In this document: positions 25,753 through 35,599 of the stretch, piece after piece
Position numbering within the stretch: position 1 is the stretch's first letter
Layout: every line of letters begins with the position of its first letter
NCBI RefSeq assembly: GCF_036053395.1
Contig: NZ_CP107942.1
Coordinates: 9,518,001-9,582,000 of the forward strand
DNA length: 64,000 nucleotides
Direction: 5' to 3'
Origin: Actinoplanes sp. NBC_00393
GTDB taxonomy: Bacteria > Actinomycetota > Actinomycetes > Mycobacteriales > Micromonosporaceae
The notes under the pieces: generated by a model
Seen by the model: the letters and a program-made list of their open reading frames with translations, nothing else
What the model was told of the DNA's origin: nothing
The model's database searches: none
Made by a program: the position numbers and the translations under genes

Positions 25753-28700
25753 ATGGCGCGCGGGACCGACAGTGCGGGGCAGGCGCTCTTGAAGATCGGT
25801 GGGCTGGTACGCCGGGCTGAGGTGTCCGGTGACGGCCGGAGCCTTTACCAGATCGGCGGCCGGGAGGCGGACTCGTTCTACCGGGACCGGTGGTCGTACG
25901 ACAAGGTGGTGCGTTCGACACATGGGGTGAACTGCACCGGGTCGTGTTCGTGGAAGGTGTATGTCCGCGACGGGATCATCACCTGGGAGCAGCAGCAGAC
26001 CGACTACCCGAGCGTCGGGCCGGACAAGCCGGAGTACGAGCCGCGCGGCTGCCCGCGTGGAGCGGCGTTCTCCTGGTACACCTACTCCCCGACCCGGGTG
26101 CGGTACCCGTACGCCCGTGGTGTTCTTCTCGAACTGTTCCGTGAGGCCAAGAAGCGCCTGGGCGATCCGGTGGCCGCCTGGGCCGACATTCAGGACGATC
26201 CGTTGCGGCGGCGCGCCTATCAGCAGGCCCGCGGCAAGGGCGGCCTTGTCCGGGTGTCCTGGGACGAGGCCCAGGAGATGGTCGCGGCCGCGCACGTGCA
26301 CGCGATCAAGAAGTACGGTCCGGACCGGGTGGCCGGGTTCTCCCCGATCCCGGCCATGTCGATGGTGTCGCACGCGATCGGCGCCCGGTTCATGAGCTTG
26401 CTCGGCGGCACGATGCTGTCGTTCTACGACTGGTACGCGGACCTGCCGGTCGCCTCGCCGCAGGTGTTCGGCGACCAGACCGACGTGCCCGAGTCCGGCG
26501 ACTGGTGGGACGCGTCCTACCTGATGATGTGGGGTTCGAACGTGCCGGTGACCCGGACGCCGGACGCGCATTGGATGGCCGAGGCCCGCTACCGGGGGCA
26601 GAAGGTCATCGTGGTCAGCCCGGACTTCGCCGACAACGTGAAGTTCGCCGACGAGTGGATGCCGGCCCAGCCGGGCACGGACGGCGCCCTCGCCATGGCG
26701 ATGGGTCACGTGATCCTCAAGGAGTTCTTCGTCGAGCGGCGCACCCCACGCTTCGTCGACTACGTCCGCAAGTACACCGACCTGCCGTATCTGATCACCC
26801 TGGAGCCGTTCGAAGGCGGCTATCGGCCGGGCAAGTTCCTCAGCGCCGAGGATCTCGGCGAAGCCGCGGAGAACGGCGCGTTCAAGCCGGTGCTGTGGGA
26901 CTCGGTCGCCGACGCGCCAACGGTTCCGCGGGGCTCGCTCGGGCACCGCTGGGGTTCCGAGGCCGGGCACTGGAATCTCGACCTTGGCGACATCGAACCC
27001 GCTCTCACCTGTGGAGGCAGCTCTCCGGTGGAGGTGCTGCTGCCGCGCTTCGACGGCGATGCCCCGGGAGTGCTGCGCCGTGGGGTACCGACTCGGACGG
27101 TTGCCGGGAAGCTGGTCACCAGTGTGTTCGATCTGATGCTGGCGCAGTACGGGGTGTCCCGCGACGGGCTGCCCGGCGAGTGGCCGTCCGGCTATGACGA
27201 TGTCGCCTCGCCGTACACGCCAGCGTGGCAGGAGCCGATCACCGGTGTGCCAGCCGTGCAGGTGGCGCGGGTGGCGCGGGAGTTCGCCGACAACGCCGAG
27301 CGCTCGGGCGGCCGGTCGATGATCCTGCTCGGGGCCGGCACCAACCACTGGTTCCACTCCGACACGACGTACCGGGCGATCCTGGCGCTGGTCACGCTGA
27401 CCGGCTGTCAGGGGGTCAACGGCGGCGGGTGGGCGCACTATGTCGGGCAGGAGAAGTGCCGGCCGGTGACCGGCTGGCAGCAGCTGGCGTTCGGGCTGGA
27501 CTGGGTGCGACCGCCGCGGCAGATGATTGGCACCGCGTTCTGGTACACCCACACTGACCAGTGGCGCTACGACACCTACTCCGCGGACACGGTCGCGTCG
27601 CCGACCGGGGACGGGTTGTTCGCCGGTAAGCACACCATGGACCTGTACGCCCAGTCGGTACGTGCCGGCTGGATGCCGTCGATGCCGACGTTCGACCGCA
27701 ATCCCCTGGACCTAGCCGACGAGGCTGGCGCGGATCCCGGTTCCTACGTCGCGCAGGCGTTGCATGAGAAGCGGCTGAAGTTCGCGGTTACCGACCCGGA
27801 TGCGCCGCAGAACTGGCCGCGGGTGCTGACCGTGTGGCGGGCCAACCTGCTCGGCTCATCGGCGAAAGGCAACGAGTACTTCCTGCGGCATCTGCTCGGC
27901 ACCGACAGCAACCTCCGGGCCACCGAAGCCGGACCGGACCAGCGCCCGGAGGATGTGGCGTGGCCGGAGCAGGCGCCCGAGGGCAAGCTGGACCTGCTGC
28001 TCAGCCTGGACTTCCGGATGACCTCGACGACGCTGCTCTCCGACGTGGTGCTGCCCGCCGCTACCTGGTACGAGAAGCACGACCTGAACACCACCGACAT
28101 GCATCCGTTCGTGCACGCGTTCACCCCGGCGATCAGCCCGCCGTGGCAGACCCGGACTGACTTCGACGCGTTCCACGGCATCGCCCGCAGCTTCTCGGCC
28201 ATGGCGAAAACCCATCTCGGGGTTCGCAAGGATCTGGTTGCGGCACCCTTGTTGCACGACACCCCGGACGCGATGGCCACCCCGTACGGGCGGGTCCGCG
28301 ACTGGCAGGCCACCGGTGAGGTGCCGGTGCCGGGCAAGACGATGCCGAAGATCGTGGTGGTGGAACGCGACTACGGAGTGATCGACCAGAAACTCGCCGC
28401 CCTGGGCCCGGCCTTGGACACGCTCGGCACCACGGTCAAGGGCTACTCGGTCGACGTCAACCCGGAGATCGAGTACCTGCGGCACAAGAACGGGACGGTC
28501 CGCGGCGGGGTCGCCGACGGCCGGCCGTCGCTCGCGAAGGATATCCAGTGCTGTGAGGCGATCCTGGCGCTGTCGGGCACCACGAACGGGCGGGTGGCCA
28601 CCGAGGGTTTCCACGACGTGGAGAAGCGGACCGGGGTGAAGCTGGCCGACCTGGCCGCCGAGCACGAGGGCAAGCAGATCACCTTCGCCGACACCCAGGC

Positions 28701-29400
28701 CCGGCCGGTTCCGGTGATCACCAGCCCGGAGTGGTCCGGCAGTGAGACCGGCGGGCGCCGCTATTCGCCGTTCACCATCAATGTGGAGCGGCTCAAGCCG
28801 TGGCACACGCTGACCGGGCGGCAGCATTTCTTCCTGGACCACGACTGGATGCACGAGGCCGGTGAGGCGCTGCCGATCTTCCGGCCACCCCTCGATATGC
28901 ACAAGCTGTTCGGCGAGCCACGGCTCGGCCCGAAGGGCGAGCTGGAGATCACCCTGCGGTACCTGACGCCGCACTCGAAGTGGTCGATCCACTCCGAGTA
29001 CCAGGACAACCTGATCATGCTGACCCTGTCCCGGGGCGGGCCGACCATGTGGCTCAGTGAGCAGGACGCCGCCAAGATCAAAGTGCGGGACAACGACTGG
29101 ATCGAGGCGGTCAACCGCAACGGCGTAGTGGTCTGCCGGGCCATCGTCAGCCACAAGATGCCCGAGGGCACGGTGTACATGTACCACGCCCAGGAACGCG
29201 TCATCGACGTGCCGAAAGCCGAGGTCAACGGCCGGCGCGGCGGCATCCACAACTCACTGACCCGGCTGCTGGTCAAACCCACCCACATCATCGGCGGGTA
29301 CGCGCAGCTGTCGTTCGCGTTCAACTACCTCGGCCCGACCGGCAACCAACGTGACGAGGTCACCGTCATCCGCCGCCGCTCACAGGACGTGGAGTACTGA
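25753..29400 (+). CDS. narG: Respiratory nitrate reductase alpha subunit
   Basis: A 1215-residue Mo-bis-MGD catalytic subunit, full length. The N-terminal FS0 cluster motif with its His ligand is THGVNCTGSCSWKVYVRDG, and its last Cys lies in RGCPRG. FYDWYADLPVASPQ followed by DQTDVPESGDWW matches the segment that carries the Mo-ligating Asp in characterised NarG. It reduces nitrate to nitrite on the cytoplasmic side with electrons from NarH and NarI. The start ATG has GAGG three bases upstream; an in-frame TTG lies nine bases earlier. First gene of narGHJI, with 1 nt between its stop and narH. Confidence 0.97.
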   Translation: MARGTDSAGQALLKIGGLVRRAEVSGDGRSLYQIGGREADSFYRDRWSYDKVVRSTHGVNCTGSCSWKVYVRDGIITWEQQQTDYPSVGPDKPEYEPRGCPRGAAFSWYTYSPTRVRYPYARGVLLELFREAKKRLGDPVAAWADIQDDPLRRRAYQQARGKGGLVRVSWDEAQEMVAAAHVHAIKKYGPDRVAGFSPIPAMSMVSHAIGARFMSLLGGTMLSFYDWYADLPVASPQVFGDQTDVPESGDWWDASYLMMWGSNVPVTRTPDAHWMAEARYRGQKVIVVSPDFADNVKFADEWMPAQPGTDGALAMAMGHVILKEFFVERRTPRFVDYVRKYTDLPYLITLEPFEGGYRPGKFLSAEDLGEAAENGAFKPVLWDSVADAPTVPRGSLGHRWGSEAGHWNLDLGDIEPALTCGGSSPVEVLLPRFDGDAPGVLRRGVPTRTVAGKLVTSVFDLMLAQYGVSRDGLPGEWPSGYDDVASPYTPAWQEPITGVPAVQVARVAREFADNAERSGGRSMILLGAGTNHWFHSDTTYRAILALVTLTGCQGVNGGGWAHYVGQEKCRPVTGWQQLAFGLDWVRPPRQMIGTAFWYTHTDQWRYDTYSADTVASPTGDGLFAGKHTMDLYAQSVRAGWMPSMPTFDRNPLDLADEAGADPGSYVAQALHEKRLKFAVTDPDAPQNWPRVLTVWRANLLGSSAKGNEYFLRHLLGTDSNLRATEAGPDQRPEDVAWPEQAPEGKLDLLLSLDFRMTSTTLLSDVVLPAATWYEKHDLNTTDMHPFVHAFTPAISPPWQTRTDFDAFHGIARSFSAMAKTHLGVRKDLVAAPLLHDTPDAMATPYGRVRDWQATGEVPVPGKTMPKIVVVERDYGVIDQKLAALGPALDTLGTTVKGYSVDVNPEIEYLRHKNGTVRGGVADGRPSLAKDIQCCEAILALSGTTNGRVATEGFHDVEKRTGVKLADLAAEHEGKQITFADTQARPVPVITSPEWSGSETGGRRYSPFTINVERLKPWHTLTGRQHFFLDHDWMHEAGEALPIFRPPLDMHKLFGEPRLGPKGELEITLRYLTPHSKWSIHSEYQDNLIMLTLSRGGPTMWLSEQDAAKIKVRDNDWIEAVNRNGVVVCRAIVSHKMPEGTVYMYHAQERVIDVPKAEVNGRRGGIHNSLTRLLVKPTHIIGGYAQLSFAFNYLGPTGNQRDEVTVIRRRSQDVEY

Positions 29401-29401
29401 C

Positions 29402-31117
29402 ATGCGCGTGATGGCCCAAGTGGCGATGGTGATGAACCTCGACAAGTGCATCGGCTGCCACACCTGCTCGGTCACCTGCAAGCAGGCGTGGACCAACCGC
29501 TCCGGCGTCGAGTACGTCTGGTTCAACAACGTCGAGTCGAGGCCCGGGCAGGGGTACCCGCGCACCTACCAGGACCAGGAGAAATGGCAGGGCGGCTGGG
29601 TGCGTACCCGGACCGGGCGGCTCAAGCCGCGCGCCGGCGGCCGGGTGAAGAAGCTGTTCAGCATCTTCGCCAACCCGAAACTGCCGTCGATGCAGGACTA
29701 CTACGAGCCGTGGACCTACGACTACGAGCACCTGCTGACCGCACCGGCCGGCAACGACTTCCCGGTGGCCCGGCCCAAGAGCCTGCTGACCGGACAGGAC
29801 ACGAAAGTCACCTGGTCGGCGAACTGGGACGACTCGCTCGGCGGCGGCAACGAGGTCCTCCAAGGTGACCCGATCCTGCAGAAGGTGTCCGACCAGGTAC
29901 GCCAGGACTACGAGAAGGCGTTCCTGTTCTTCCTGCCCCGGATCTGCGAGCACTGCCTCAACCCGTCGTGTGCCGCGTCGTGCCCGTCCGGGGCGATCTA
30001 CAAGCGGGCCGAGGACGGCATCGTGCTCGTCGACCAGGACCGGTGCCGGGGCTGGCGGATGTGCGTGACCGGCTGCCCGTACAAGAAGATCTATTTCAAC
30101 CACCGCACCGGCAAGGCCGAGAAGTGCACCTTCTGCTTCCCTCGCATCGAGATCGGCCAGCCCACCATCTGCTCCGAGACCTGCGTCGGCCGGCTGCGCT
30201 ACATCGGCCTGATGCTCTACGACGCCGACAAGGTCGCCAAAGCCGCCGCGGTCAAGGACGAACATGATCTGTACGACGCGCAGCGCTCGGTCTTCCTGGA
30301 CCCGAATGATCCGGCGGTGGCTGCGGCGGCGGAACGGGCGGGGATCCCCGCCGACTGGATCGACGCGGCGAAACGGTCCCCGATCTGGGACCTGATCATG
30401 AAGTACGAGGTGGCGCTACCGCTGCACCCGGAGTACCGCACCATGCCGATGGTCTGGTACATCCCGCCGCTGTCCCCGGTCGTGGACGTGCTGCGCGAGA
30501 CCGGCCACGACGGCGAGGACCCGCACAACCTGTTCGGCGCGGTCGACGCGCTGCGCATCCCGATCGAATACCTGGCCGGACTGTTCACCGCCGGCGACCC
30601 GGAACCGGTCCGGGCGACGCTGAACCGGCTCGCCGCGATGCGCTCTTACCAGCGGCGCATCAACCTCGGCGAGACACCCGACGACTCGATCCCGGCCGCG
30701 GTTGGCATGACACCGGACGAGATGAACGAGATGTACCGGCTCCTGGCGATCGCCAAGTACGAGCAGCGCTACGTCATCCCGGCCGCGCACGCCGAGGACG
30801 CGCACCGCCTCGAACAGCTCGGCACCGAATGCTCACTGGAATACGACGGCGGGCCGGGCATGTACCAGACCGGCCCGTTCGGCGAAGCGTCCGGCACCCC
30901 GGTCCCGGTCCAGGTGGAGACCTTCCACATGCTGCGCGACCGGCAGACCTCGGACGGGTTCACCGACGCCGGAGACGAGCCGCGGCGGGTGAACCTGCTC
31001 AACTGGGACGGCAACGGCCGTCCCGAGGGACTGTTCCCTCCCCGCCGCGATCCCGGCGCCAACGGCGGGGCCACCAGTGGCCCGGGCGTGATCGACACCG
31101 AGGAAGGACCACGATGA
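29402..31117 (+). CDS. narH: Respiratory nitrate reductase beta subunit
   Basis: A 571-residue iron-sulfur subunit. Four Cys groups are visible: CIGCHTCSVTC (about 17-27), CEHCLNPSCAASC, CRGWRMCVTGCP (the group with Trp that makes a [3Fe-4S] cluster) and CTFCFP with a later Cys. It carries electrons from NarI haem to NarG. The first Met of MRVMAQVAMV is chosen because it follows the narG stop by one base. The stop overlaps narJ (ATGA). Confidence 0.97.
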   Translation: MRVMAQVAMVMNLDKCIGCHTCSVTCKQAWTNRSGVEYVWFNNVESRPGQGYPRTYQDQEKWQGGWVRTRTGRLKPRAGGRVKKLFSIFANPKLPSMQDYYEPWTYDYEHLLTAPAGNDFPVARPKSLLTGQDTKVTWSANWDDSLGGGNEVLQGDPILQKVSDQVRQDYEKAFLFFLPRICEHCLNPSCAASCPSGAIYKRAEDGIVLVDQDRCRGWRMCVTGCPYKKIYFNHRTGKAEKCTFCFPRIEIGQPTICSETCVGRLRYIGLMLYDADKVAKAAAVKDEHDLYDAQRSVFLDPNDPAVAAAAERAGIPADWIDAAKRSPIWDLIMKYEVALPLHPEYRTMPMVWYIPPLSPVVDVLRETGHDGEDPHNLFGAVDALRIPIEYLAGLFTAGDPEPVRATLNRLAAMRSYQRRINLGETPDDSIPAAVGMTPDEMNEMYRLLAIAKYEQRYVIPAAHAEDAHRLEQLGTECSLEYDGGPGMYQTGPFGEASGTPVPVQVETFHMLRDRQTSDGFTDAGDEPRRVNLLNWDGNGRPEGLFPPRRDPGANGGATSGPGVIDTEEGPR

Positions 31118-31737
31118 GCACCGCGCCGACCTGGCGGGCGGTCGCCGCGCGCGCCGCCTCCCTGCTGCTGCGCTACCCGGACGACACCGTCATGGACGCG
31201 CTGCCGCTGATCGACGTCGCCTTGCTGGAGATGCCGCCGGAGGTCGCCGACCCGTTGCGCATGGTCGTCGGGCACCGGGCGGCCACTGACCCGGGTCAGC
31301 TGCGCGCGGACTACGTGGAGCTGTTCGACTTCCGCCGCCGCAGCTGCCTGCACCTGACCTACTACACCTGCGGCGACACCCGCAAACGCGGCGAAGCCCT
31401 CGCCGATTTCGCCGCCACCTATAAACACGCCGGCCTGGAACTGGTCGACGGCGAGCTGCCCGACTACCTGCCCGCAGTGCTCGACCTCGCCGCCGTCGAC
31501 GACGCCGGCTGGGGGCTGCTGCGCGACAACCGTATCGGGCTGGACCTGCTCACCGAATCGCTCGGCAAGGACGGCTCGGTCTACCGGCACGCCGCCGAAG
31601 CTGTCCGGCGGATGCTGCCGGCCGCCCAGCCCGCCGACCTGGCCGCCGTCGCCCGGCTGGCCCGTACCGGCCCACCCGTCGAACAGGTCGGCCTGGAACC
31701 GTTCGGACTCGCCGATGTGACCGGAGGCCGCAGGTGA
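31114..31737 (+). CDS. narJ: Nitrate reductase assembly chaperone
   Basis: A 207-residue NarJ/TorD-type chaperone needed for cofactor insertion into NarG. It has the family helix pattern (AASLLLRYPDDTVMD near the start, LRADYVELFDFRRRSCLHLTYY about 64-85, where YVELFD and LHLTYY are typical). It overlaps narH and narI by 4 nt on each side, which fits translational coupling. Confidence 0.95.
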   Translation: MSTAPTWRAVAARAASLLLRYPDDTVMDALPLIDVALLEMPPEVADPLRMVVGHRAATDPGQLRADYVELFDFRRRSCLHLTYYTCGDTRKRGEALADFAATYKHAGLELVDGELPDYLPAVLDLAAVDDAGWGLLRDNRIGLDLLTESLGKDGSVYRHAAEAVRRMLPAAQPADLAAVARLARTGPPVEQVGLEPFGLADVTGGRR

Positions 31738-32495
31738 ACACCGTTGACGTCCTGCTGTGGGCGGTCTTCCCGTACCTGTCGATCGTGATCCTGATCGGCG
31801 GACTCGTCTGGCGTTACCGCTACGACAAGTTCGGCTGGACCACCCGCTCCTCCCAGCTGTACGAAACCACTCTGCTGCGCTGGGCCAGCCCGATGTTCCA
31901 CTTCGGGGTCCTCATGGTTCTGGTCGGGCACATCGGCGGCCTGCTCATCCCGAAATCGTGGACCGAAGCCGTCGGGATCACCGAACACACCTACCACCTG
32001 ATGGCCGTGTTCGTCGGCACCGTCGCCGGGCTGTGCACCCTGATCGGCATGGCACTGCTGATCGCCCGCCGCCGGCTGACCGGGCCGGTGTTCGCCGCGA
32101 CCACCAAGAACGACAAAGCCATGTACGTCGTGCTCGCCGCGGTCATCGTGCTCGGCCTGTGGGCGACCGTGAAAGCCAACATCGCCGGCGGCGGCTACGA
32201 CTACCGCGAAACGATCTCACCATGGTTCCGGTCGCTGTTCTACCTCAGCCCCGACCCGGCAATCATGGCCGCCGTGCCGACCAGCTTCCAGATCCACATC
32301 CTGGCCGCGTTCACCCTGTTCGCGTTCTGGCCGTTCACCCGGCTCGTGCACGCGTTCAGCGCCCCGGTCGGCTACCTCACCCGACCGTACGTCGTCTACC
32401 GGTACCGCGACCCCCGTCCCGGCCTGCGCCCGACTCGTCCCGGCTGGGAAGGCCCACCGAAGCTGCCGACCAGCCCGCCTGGCCGCCGCCGTTGA
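31734..32495 (+). CDS. narI: Respiratory nitrate reductase gamma (cytochrome b) subunit
   Basis: A 253-residue membrane protein from GTG overlapping the narJ stop. It has five hydrophobic segments. His residues for two haems b lie in FHFGVLMVLVGHIGG (about 60-75) and in the C-terminal helix pair (FQIHILAAFTLFAFWPFTRLVHAF split over about 180-205). It takes electrons from menaquinol. The Pro/Arg-rich tail after about residue 225 is poorly structured. Confidence 0.95.
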   Translation: MNTVDVLLWAVFPYLSIVILIGGLVWRYRYDKFGWTTRSSQLYETTLLRWASPMFHFGVLMVLVGHIGGLLIPKSWTEAVGITEHTYHLMAVFVGTVAGLCTLIGMALLIARRRLTGPVFAATTKNDKAMYVVLAAVIVLGLWATVKANIAGGGYDYRETISPWFRSLFYLSPDPAIMAAVPTSFQIHILAAFTLFAFWPFTRLVHAFSAPVGYLTRPYVVYRYRDPRPGLRPTRPGWEGPPKLPTSPPGRRR

Positions 32496-32583
32496 CATCT
32501 TTCTGGTCACCGCTTGGCCGCACCGCAGGATGAGACCGTCCTGCCGGTGCTCCGGTTCGATGCCGTTTGCGAGGTAGCAGCTG

Positions 32584-33816
32584 ATGAGTACACGCAGTGC
32601 CGCCGCCGGGCCGGCCAGCACCCCGGTGCCCGCGAACGCCGTACCGGCCGGCGCCGGCCGGAACCTGGCCCTGGCCACCATCGGATTCACCGTCAACTTC
32701 TGGGCGTGGGCGCTGCTCGGCCCGCTCGGCCCCGGCGTCAAGGAACGCCTCGGCCTCAGTTTCGCCGCCCAGTCGCTGCTGGTCGCGGTGCCGGTGGTGG
32801 TCGGCTCGATCGGCCGGATCCCGGTCGGCGCGCTCACCGACCGGTTCGGCGCCCGCATCATGTTCCCTGTCGTGTCGGTGGCCACCATCGTGCCCGTCCT
32901 GACATTGGCGTTCGTGTCGTCGTATCCGGCGCTGATCATCACCGGGCTGTTCCTCGGCATCGGCGGCACCGCCTTCGCCGTCGGCGTACCCCTGGTCTCC
33001 GGCTGGTACCCGCCCGCCAAGCGCGGCTTCGCGATCGGCGTCTTCGGCGCAGGCATGGGCGGCACCGCCATCTCCAACTTCACCACCGTCAAACTCGCCG
33101 ACACCTACGGGCAGAAAACCCCGTTCCTGCTGGTCGCCGCAATCCTGGCGGCCTACGCCGTGGTCGCGTTCCTACTCATCCGCGATGCGCCGAACCGGCA
33201 ACGCCCCGCCGGCTCCGCGTGGCAGCGCACCGCCGACGTCGGCCGGCTCCCGGTCACCTGGCAACTGTGCCTGCTGTACGCGGTCGGGTTCGGCGGGTTC
33301 GTCGCGTTCAGCGTCTACCTGCCCGCCTACCTGCGCACCGCCTACGAACTGTCCGCCAACGACGCCGCCCTGCGCACCGCCGGGTTCGTCATCCTGGCAG
33401 TGATCGCCCGGCCCACCGGCGGCTGGCTGTCCGACCGCTTCCACCCGGTTCCGGTGCTCGTCTGGTGCTTCAGCGGCACTGCCGTGTTCGCCGTCATCCA
33501 GGCCTTCCAACCGCCGCTGATGCCGGTCGCCACCATCGCCTTCCTCGGCATGTCCGCGCTGCTCGGCGCGGCCAGCGGCGCCGTGTTCGCCCTCGTCGGC
33601 AAGGTCGCCCCGGCCGACAAGGTCGGCACCGTTACCGGTGTGGTCGGCGCTGCCGGCGGCCTTGGTGGGTTCGTCCCACCGCTGATCATGGGATGGGTGT
33701 ACGGCGTCGAAAACTCGTACTCGATCGGCCTGATGCTGCTGTCCGACGTCGCTCTGGCCGCCGCCGTCTACACCGCCGTCAAGATGGGCACGGTCGGGCG
33801 GCCCAAGACCGATTGA
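32584..33816 (+). CDS. narK: Nitrate/nitrite transporter, MFS family
   Basis: A 410-residue protein with 12 expected membrane segments. The NarK-type signatures are GIGGTAFAVGVPLVSGWYPP with the following GFAIGVFGAGMGG, and a second Gly-rich stretch near VVGAAGGLGGFVPP. It imports nitrate or exchanges it for nitrite. It is 88 bp downstream of narI and probably in the same transcript. The first 25 residues are Ala/Pro-rich. Confidence 0.93.
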   Translation: MSTRSAAAGPASTPVPANAVPAGAGRNLALATIGFTVNFWAWALLGPLGPGVKERLGLSFAAQSLLVAVPVVVGSIGRIPVGALTDRFGARIMFPVVSVATIVPVLTLAFVSSYPALIITGLFLGIGGTAFAVGVPLVSGWYPPAKRGFAIGVFGAGMGGTAISNFTTVKLADTYGQKTPFLLVAAILAAYAVVAFLLIRDAPNRQRPAGSAWQRTADVGRLPVTWQLCLLYAVGFGGFVAFSVYLPAYLRTAYELSANDAALRTAGFVILAVIARPTGGWLSDRFHPVPVLVWCFSGTAVFAVIQAFQPPLMPVATIAFLGMSALLGAASGAVFALVGKVAPADKVGTVTGVVGAAGGLGGFVPPLIMGWVYGVENSYSIGLMLLSDVALAAAVYTAVKMGTVGRPKTD

Positions 33817-33830
33817 AAGGAGCCCGGATC

Positions 33831-34163
33831 GTGTCTACGTCATCGCTGCCGTCCCTCGCCGCCGAGCATCTCGAGGCGGCTCGGACCTCATCGAGCGGCC
33901 GTAGCGCCCACACCGTCGTCGGTGGGCACACCCGCACGCTGCGCCAGACGTTGATCGCACTACGCGGCGGTCAAACCCTCGACGAACACGAGAATCCTGG
34001 CGAGGCCACCGTCCACGTCCTGTCCGGACGAGTTCGCCTGGCCACGCAGGAAACCTCTTGGGACGGTGACACCGGGGACCTGCTCGTCGTGCCCGATGCC
34101 CGGCACACCCTGTCCGCGCTCACGGACGCCGTTGTCCTGCTGACCGTCGCGAAGCTTCCATAG
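33831..34163 (+). CDS. Small cupin-fold protein
   Basis: A 110-residue protein from GTG after AAAGGAG, 14 bp behind narK. Cupin motif 1 is visible (LDEHENPGEATVHVLSGRVRL, about 46-66) and motif 2 is short (GDLLVVPDARHTLSAL, about 78-93). His and Glu residues at these sites could bind a metal. Its place at the end of the nar operon suggests a role in nitrate or nitrite metabolism or sensing, but no enzyme can be assigned. Confidence 0.8.
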   Translation: MSTSSLPSLAAEHLEAARTSSSGRSAHTVVGGHTRTLRQTLIALRGGQTLDEHENPGEATVHVLSGRVRLATQETSWDGDTGDLLVVPDARHTLSALTDAVVLLTVAKLP

Positions 34164-34233
34164 CCGCCCGGCCAACGAGCCCACACGCCGAGACAATCGG
34201 AAGATGCCCGACTGCTGACAAGCTGATCACCCG

Positions 34234-34728
34234 TCAGTTGCTCAGCTCACCAGCGGATCCGTCATGGCGGGTGGCATCGGGTGTCCGGCGGGGCAGGGTG
34301 ACGGTGTGGCCGTAGAAGTTGCGGATCGCGGCCACCACCCGATCGAAGTCGTCGAGACCGATCGGCTTGGTGACGTACGCGTTCGCGTGCGCCCGGTAGC
34401 TGGCCGTGATGTCAGCCGGCGTCGATGACGTCGTGAACACCACCACCGGGATCGCCTTCAACAGCGCATCGGTCTTGATCACCTGCAGGAGCTGCCGGCC
34501 GTCGAGGCGTGGCATGTTCAGATCCAGCAGAATCAGATCAGGCCGCAGCGCACCGGCATACGACCCTTCAGCCCGCAGGAACGCCAAAGCCTCAGCACCG
34601 TCCGCGACATGATGCAAGTCGGTGGCGATCCGATGCCCGGCGAAGGCGCTCTCGACCAGCGCCACGTCCCCGAGATCATCTTCGACCACCAGCACCCGCA
34701 GCGTCGCGGACAACGTGTCGGCTGTCAT
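34234..34728 (-). CDS. Single-domain response regulator (Rcp1-like)
   Basis: A 164-residue receiver domain with no output domain. Acidic pocket D17/D18, phosphoacceptor D69 in LILLDLNMPRLDG, Thr in VVFTTSS and Lys in VTKPIG are all present. The NMPRLDG and FLRAEGSY stretches are typical of the Rcp1 group that pairs with phytochrome-like or hybrid kinases. The start is ATG 34728 with AAGGA at good spacing; an ATG nine bases earlier is possible. It is convergent with the cupin gene. With no DNA-binding domain it cannot be the DevR-like regulator. Confidence 0.9.
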   Translation of the reverse strand: MTADTLSATLRVLVVEDDLGDVALVESAFAGHRIATDLHHVADGAEALAFLRAEGSYAGALRPDLILLDLNMPRLDGRQLLQVIKTDALLKAIPVVVFTTSSTPADITASYRAHANAYVTKPIGLDDFDRVVAAIRNFYGHTVTLPRRTPDATRHDGSAGELSN

Positions 34729-34972
34729 GTCGGTCATCCTTACTGCGCGTCGGACGCCACCATGATCGACCATCCGATGGCGTGAGCTCTATTCGGTAGC
34801 GATCGTAGAGGCCGCCGGTGGCGGCAGCGTTCGACGCCACTCCGCCAGAGCCATTGCTTCGACGGCATGGCCAACGCCGGTCCGCAAGCGCGGGTTCGAC
34901 GGCTGAGTTCGCATCGAGGCAACTCGGGAAAGTCGGCTCGGGTGCGCGCACCCTGGCGAGCCGGGACGATTC

Positions 34973-35599
34973 TCAGTGCGGCGGCGTGGCGCCCAGCACA
35001 TCAATGGCGCCTTCACCGTGCGGTTCCTGTTCGAGCAACGCCCTCATTACCTCGTCGCCTATCGCCGCGAGCACGGTGACCGCTTCCGCGGACAGCGCGG
35101 CCGGCCGGTCGTCCAGGACGCACAAGGTGCCGATCACGTCGCTGCGGAATCGTAGCGGCACGCCGATGTAGAACCGCATGCCGTGTTCGGACACCACCGG
35201 ATTGGCCTGGCCGCGGTAGGCATCCCGCAGGTCCTCGAAGACCACCGCGCCGTTCTGCAGAACGACCCGGGTACAGGGAGCCCAAGCCGTCGGCAGGCTG
35301 CCGGCCTTGGCCAACCGACTTGGCAGGCCATACGAGCCTACGATCCATACCCTGGCCGACAGAACCAGATTGACAGCGACGGCCTTCACCTCGAGCGCGC
35401 CGGCAACCGCCTTCGCGAGGGTGTGGAAGTCTGCGGCGAGGGCCGCTCCGGCTCCGGCGAATCGGGAGGCAGCAGCCAGTCGCTGTACCGAATGCAGCGG
35501 GCTCGACGCAGCCACCGAACTCCATGGCTGCAATCCGGCATCCCTCTCCCCGCCGTCGCCGGTCGAGGCGATGATGTATTGCTGCATGGTGACCATCAT
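34973..35599 (-). CDS. GAF-domain protein
   Basis: A 208-residue protein. A GAF domain spans about 40-195. WAPCTRVVLQNGAVVFEDLRD and RFYIGVPLRFRSDVIGTLCVLDDRP are typical of small-molecule-sensing GAF proteins, followed by the usual C-terminal helix (AIGDEVMRALLEQ). No kinase or DNA-binding domain is fused. It lies 244 bp upstream of the response regulator gene in the same direction, so a joint signalling role is possible. The start Met is the first of MMVTMQQ; the ribosome site is weak. Confidence 0.82.
   Translation of the reverse strand: MMVTMQQYIIASTGDGGERDAGLQPWSSVAASSPLHSVQRLAAASRFAGAGAALAADFHTLAKAVAGALEVKAVAVNLVLSARVWIVGSYGLPSRLAKAGSLPTAWAPCTRVVLQNGAVVFEDLRDAYRGQANPVVSEHGMRFYIGVPLRFRSDVIGTLCVLDDRPAALSAEAVTVLAAIGDEVMRALLEQEPHGEGAIDVLGATPPH

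Noticed and set aside
27856..29250. 464-codon minus-strand frame opposite narG
   Set aside because: Shadow of narG with no ribosome site and no recognisable domain.
32514..34163. 549-codon frame spanning narK and the cupin gene
   Set aside because: Only its last 110 codons are real (cupin, own ribosome site); the upstream part is an alternative frame of narK.
34234..34728. Response regulator as the missing DevR
   Set aside because: It is a receiver domain only, without a LuxR-type DNA-binding domain, so it cannot bind the boxes.
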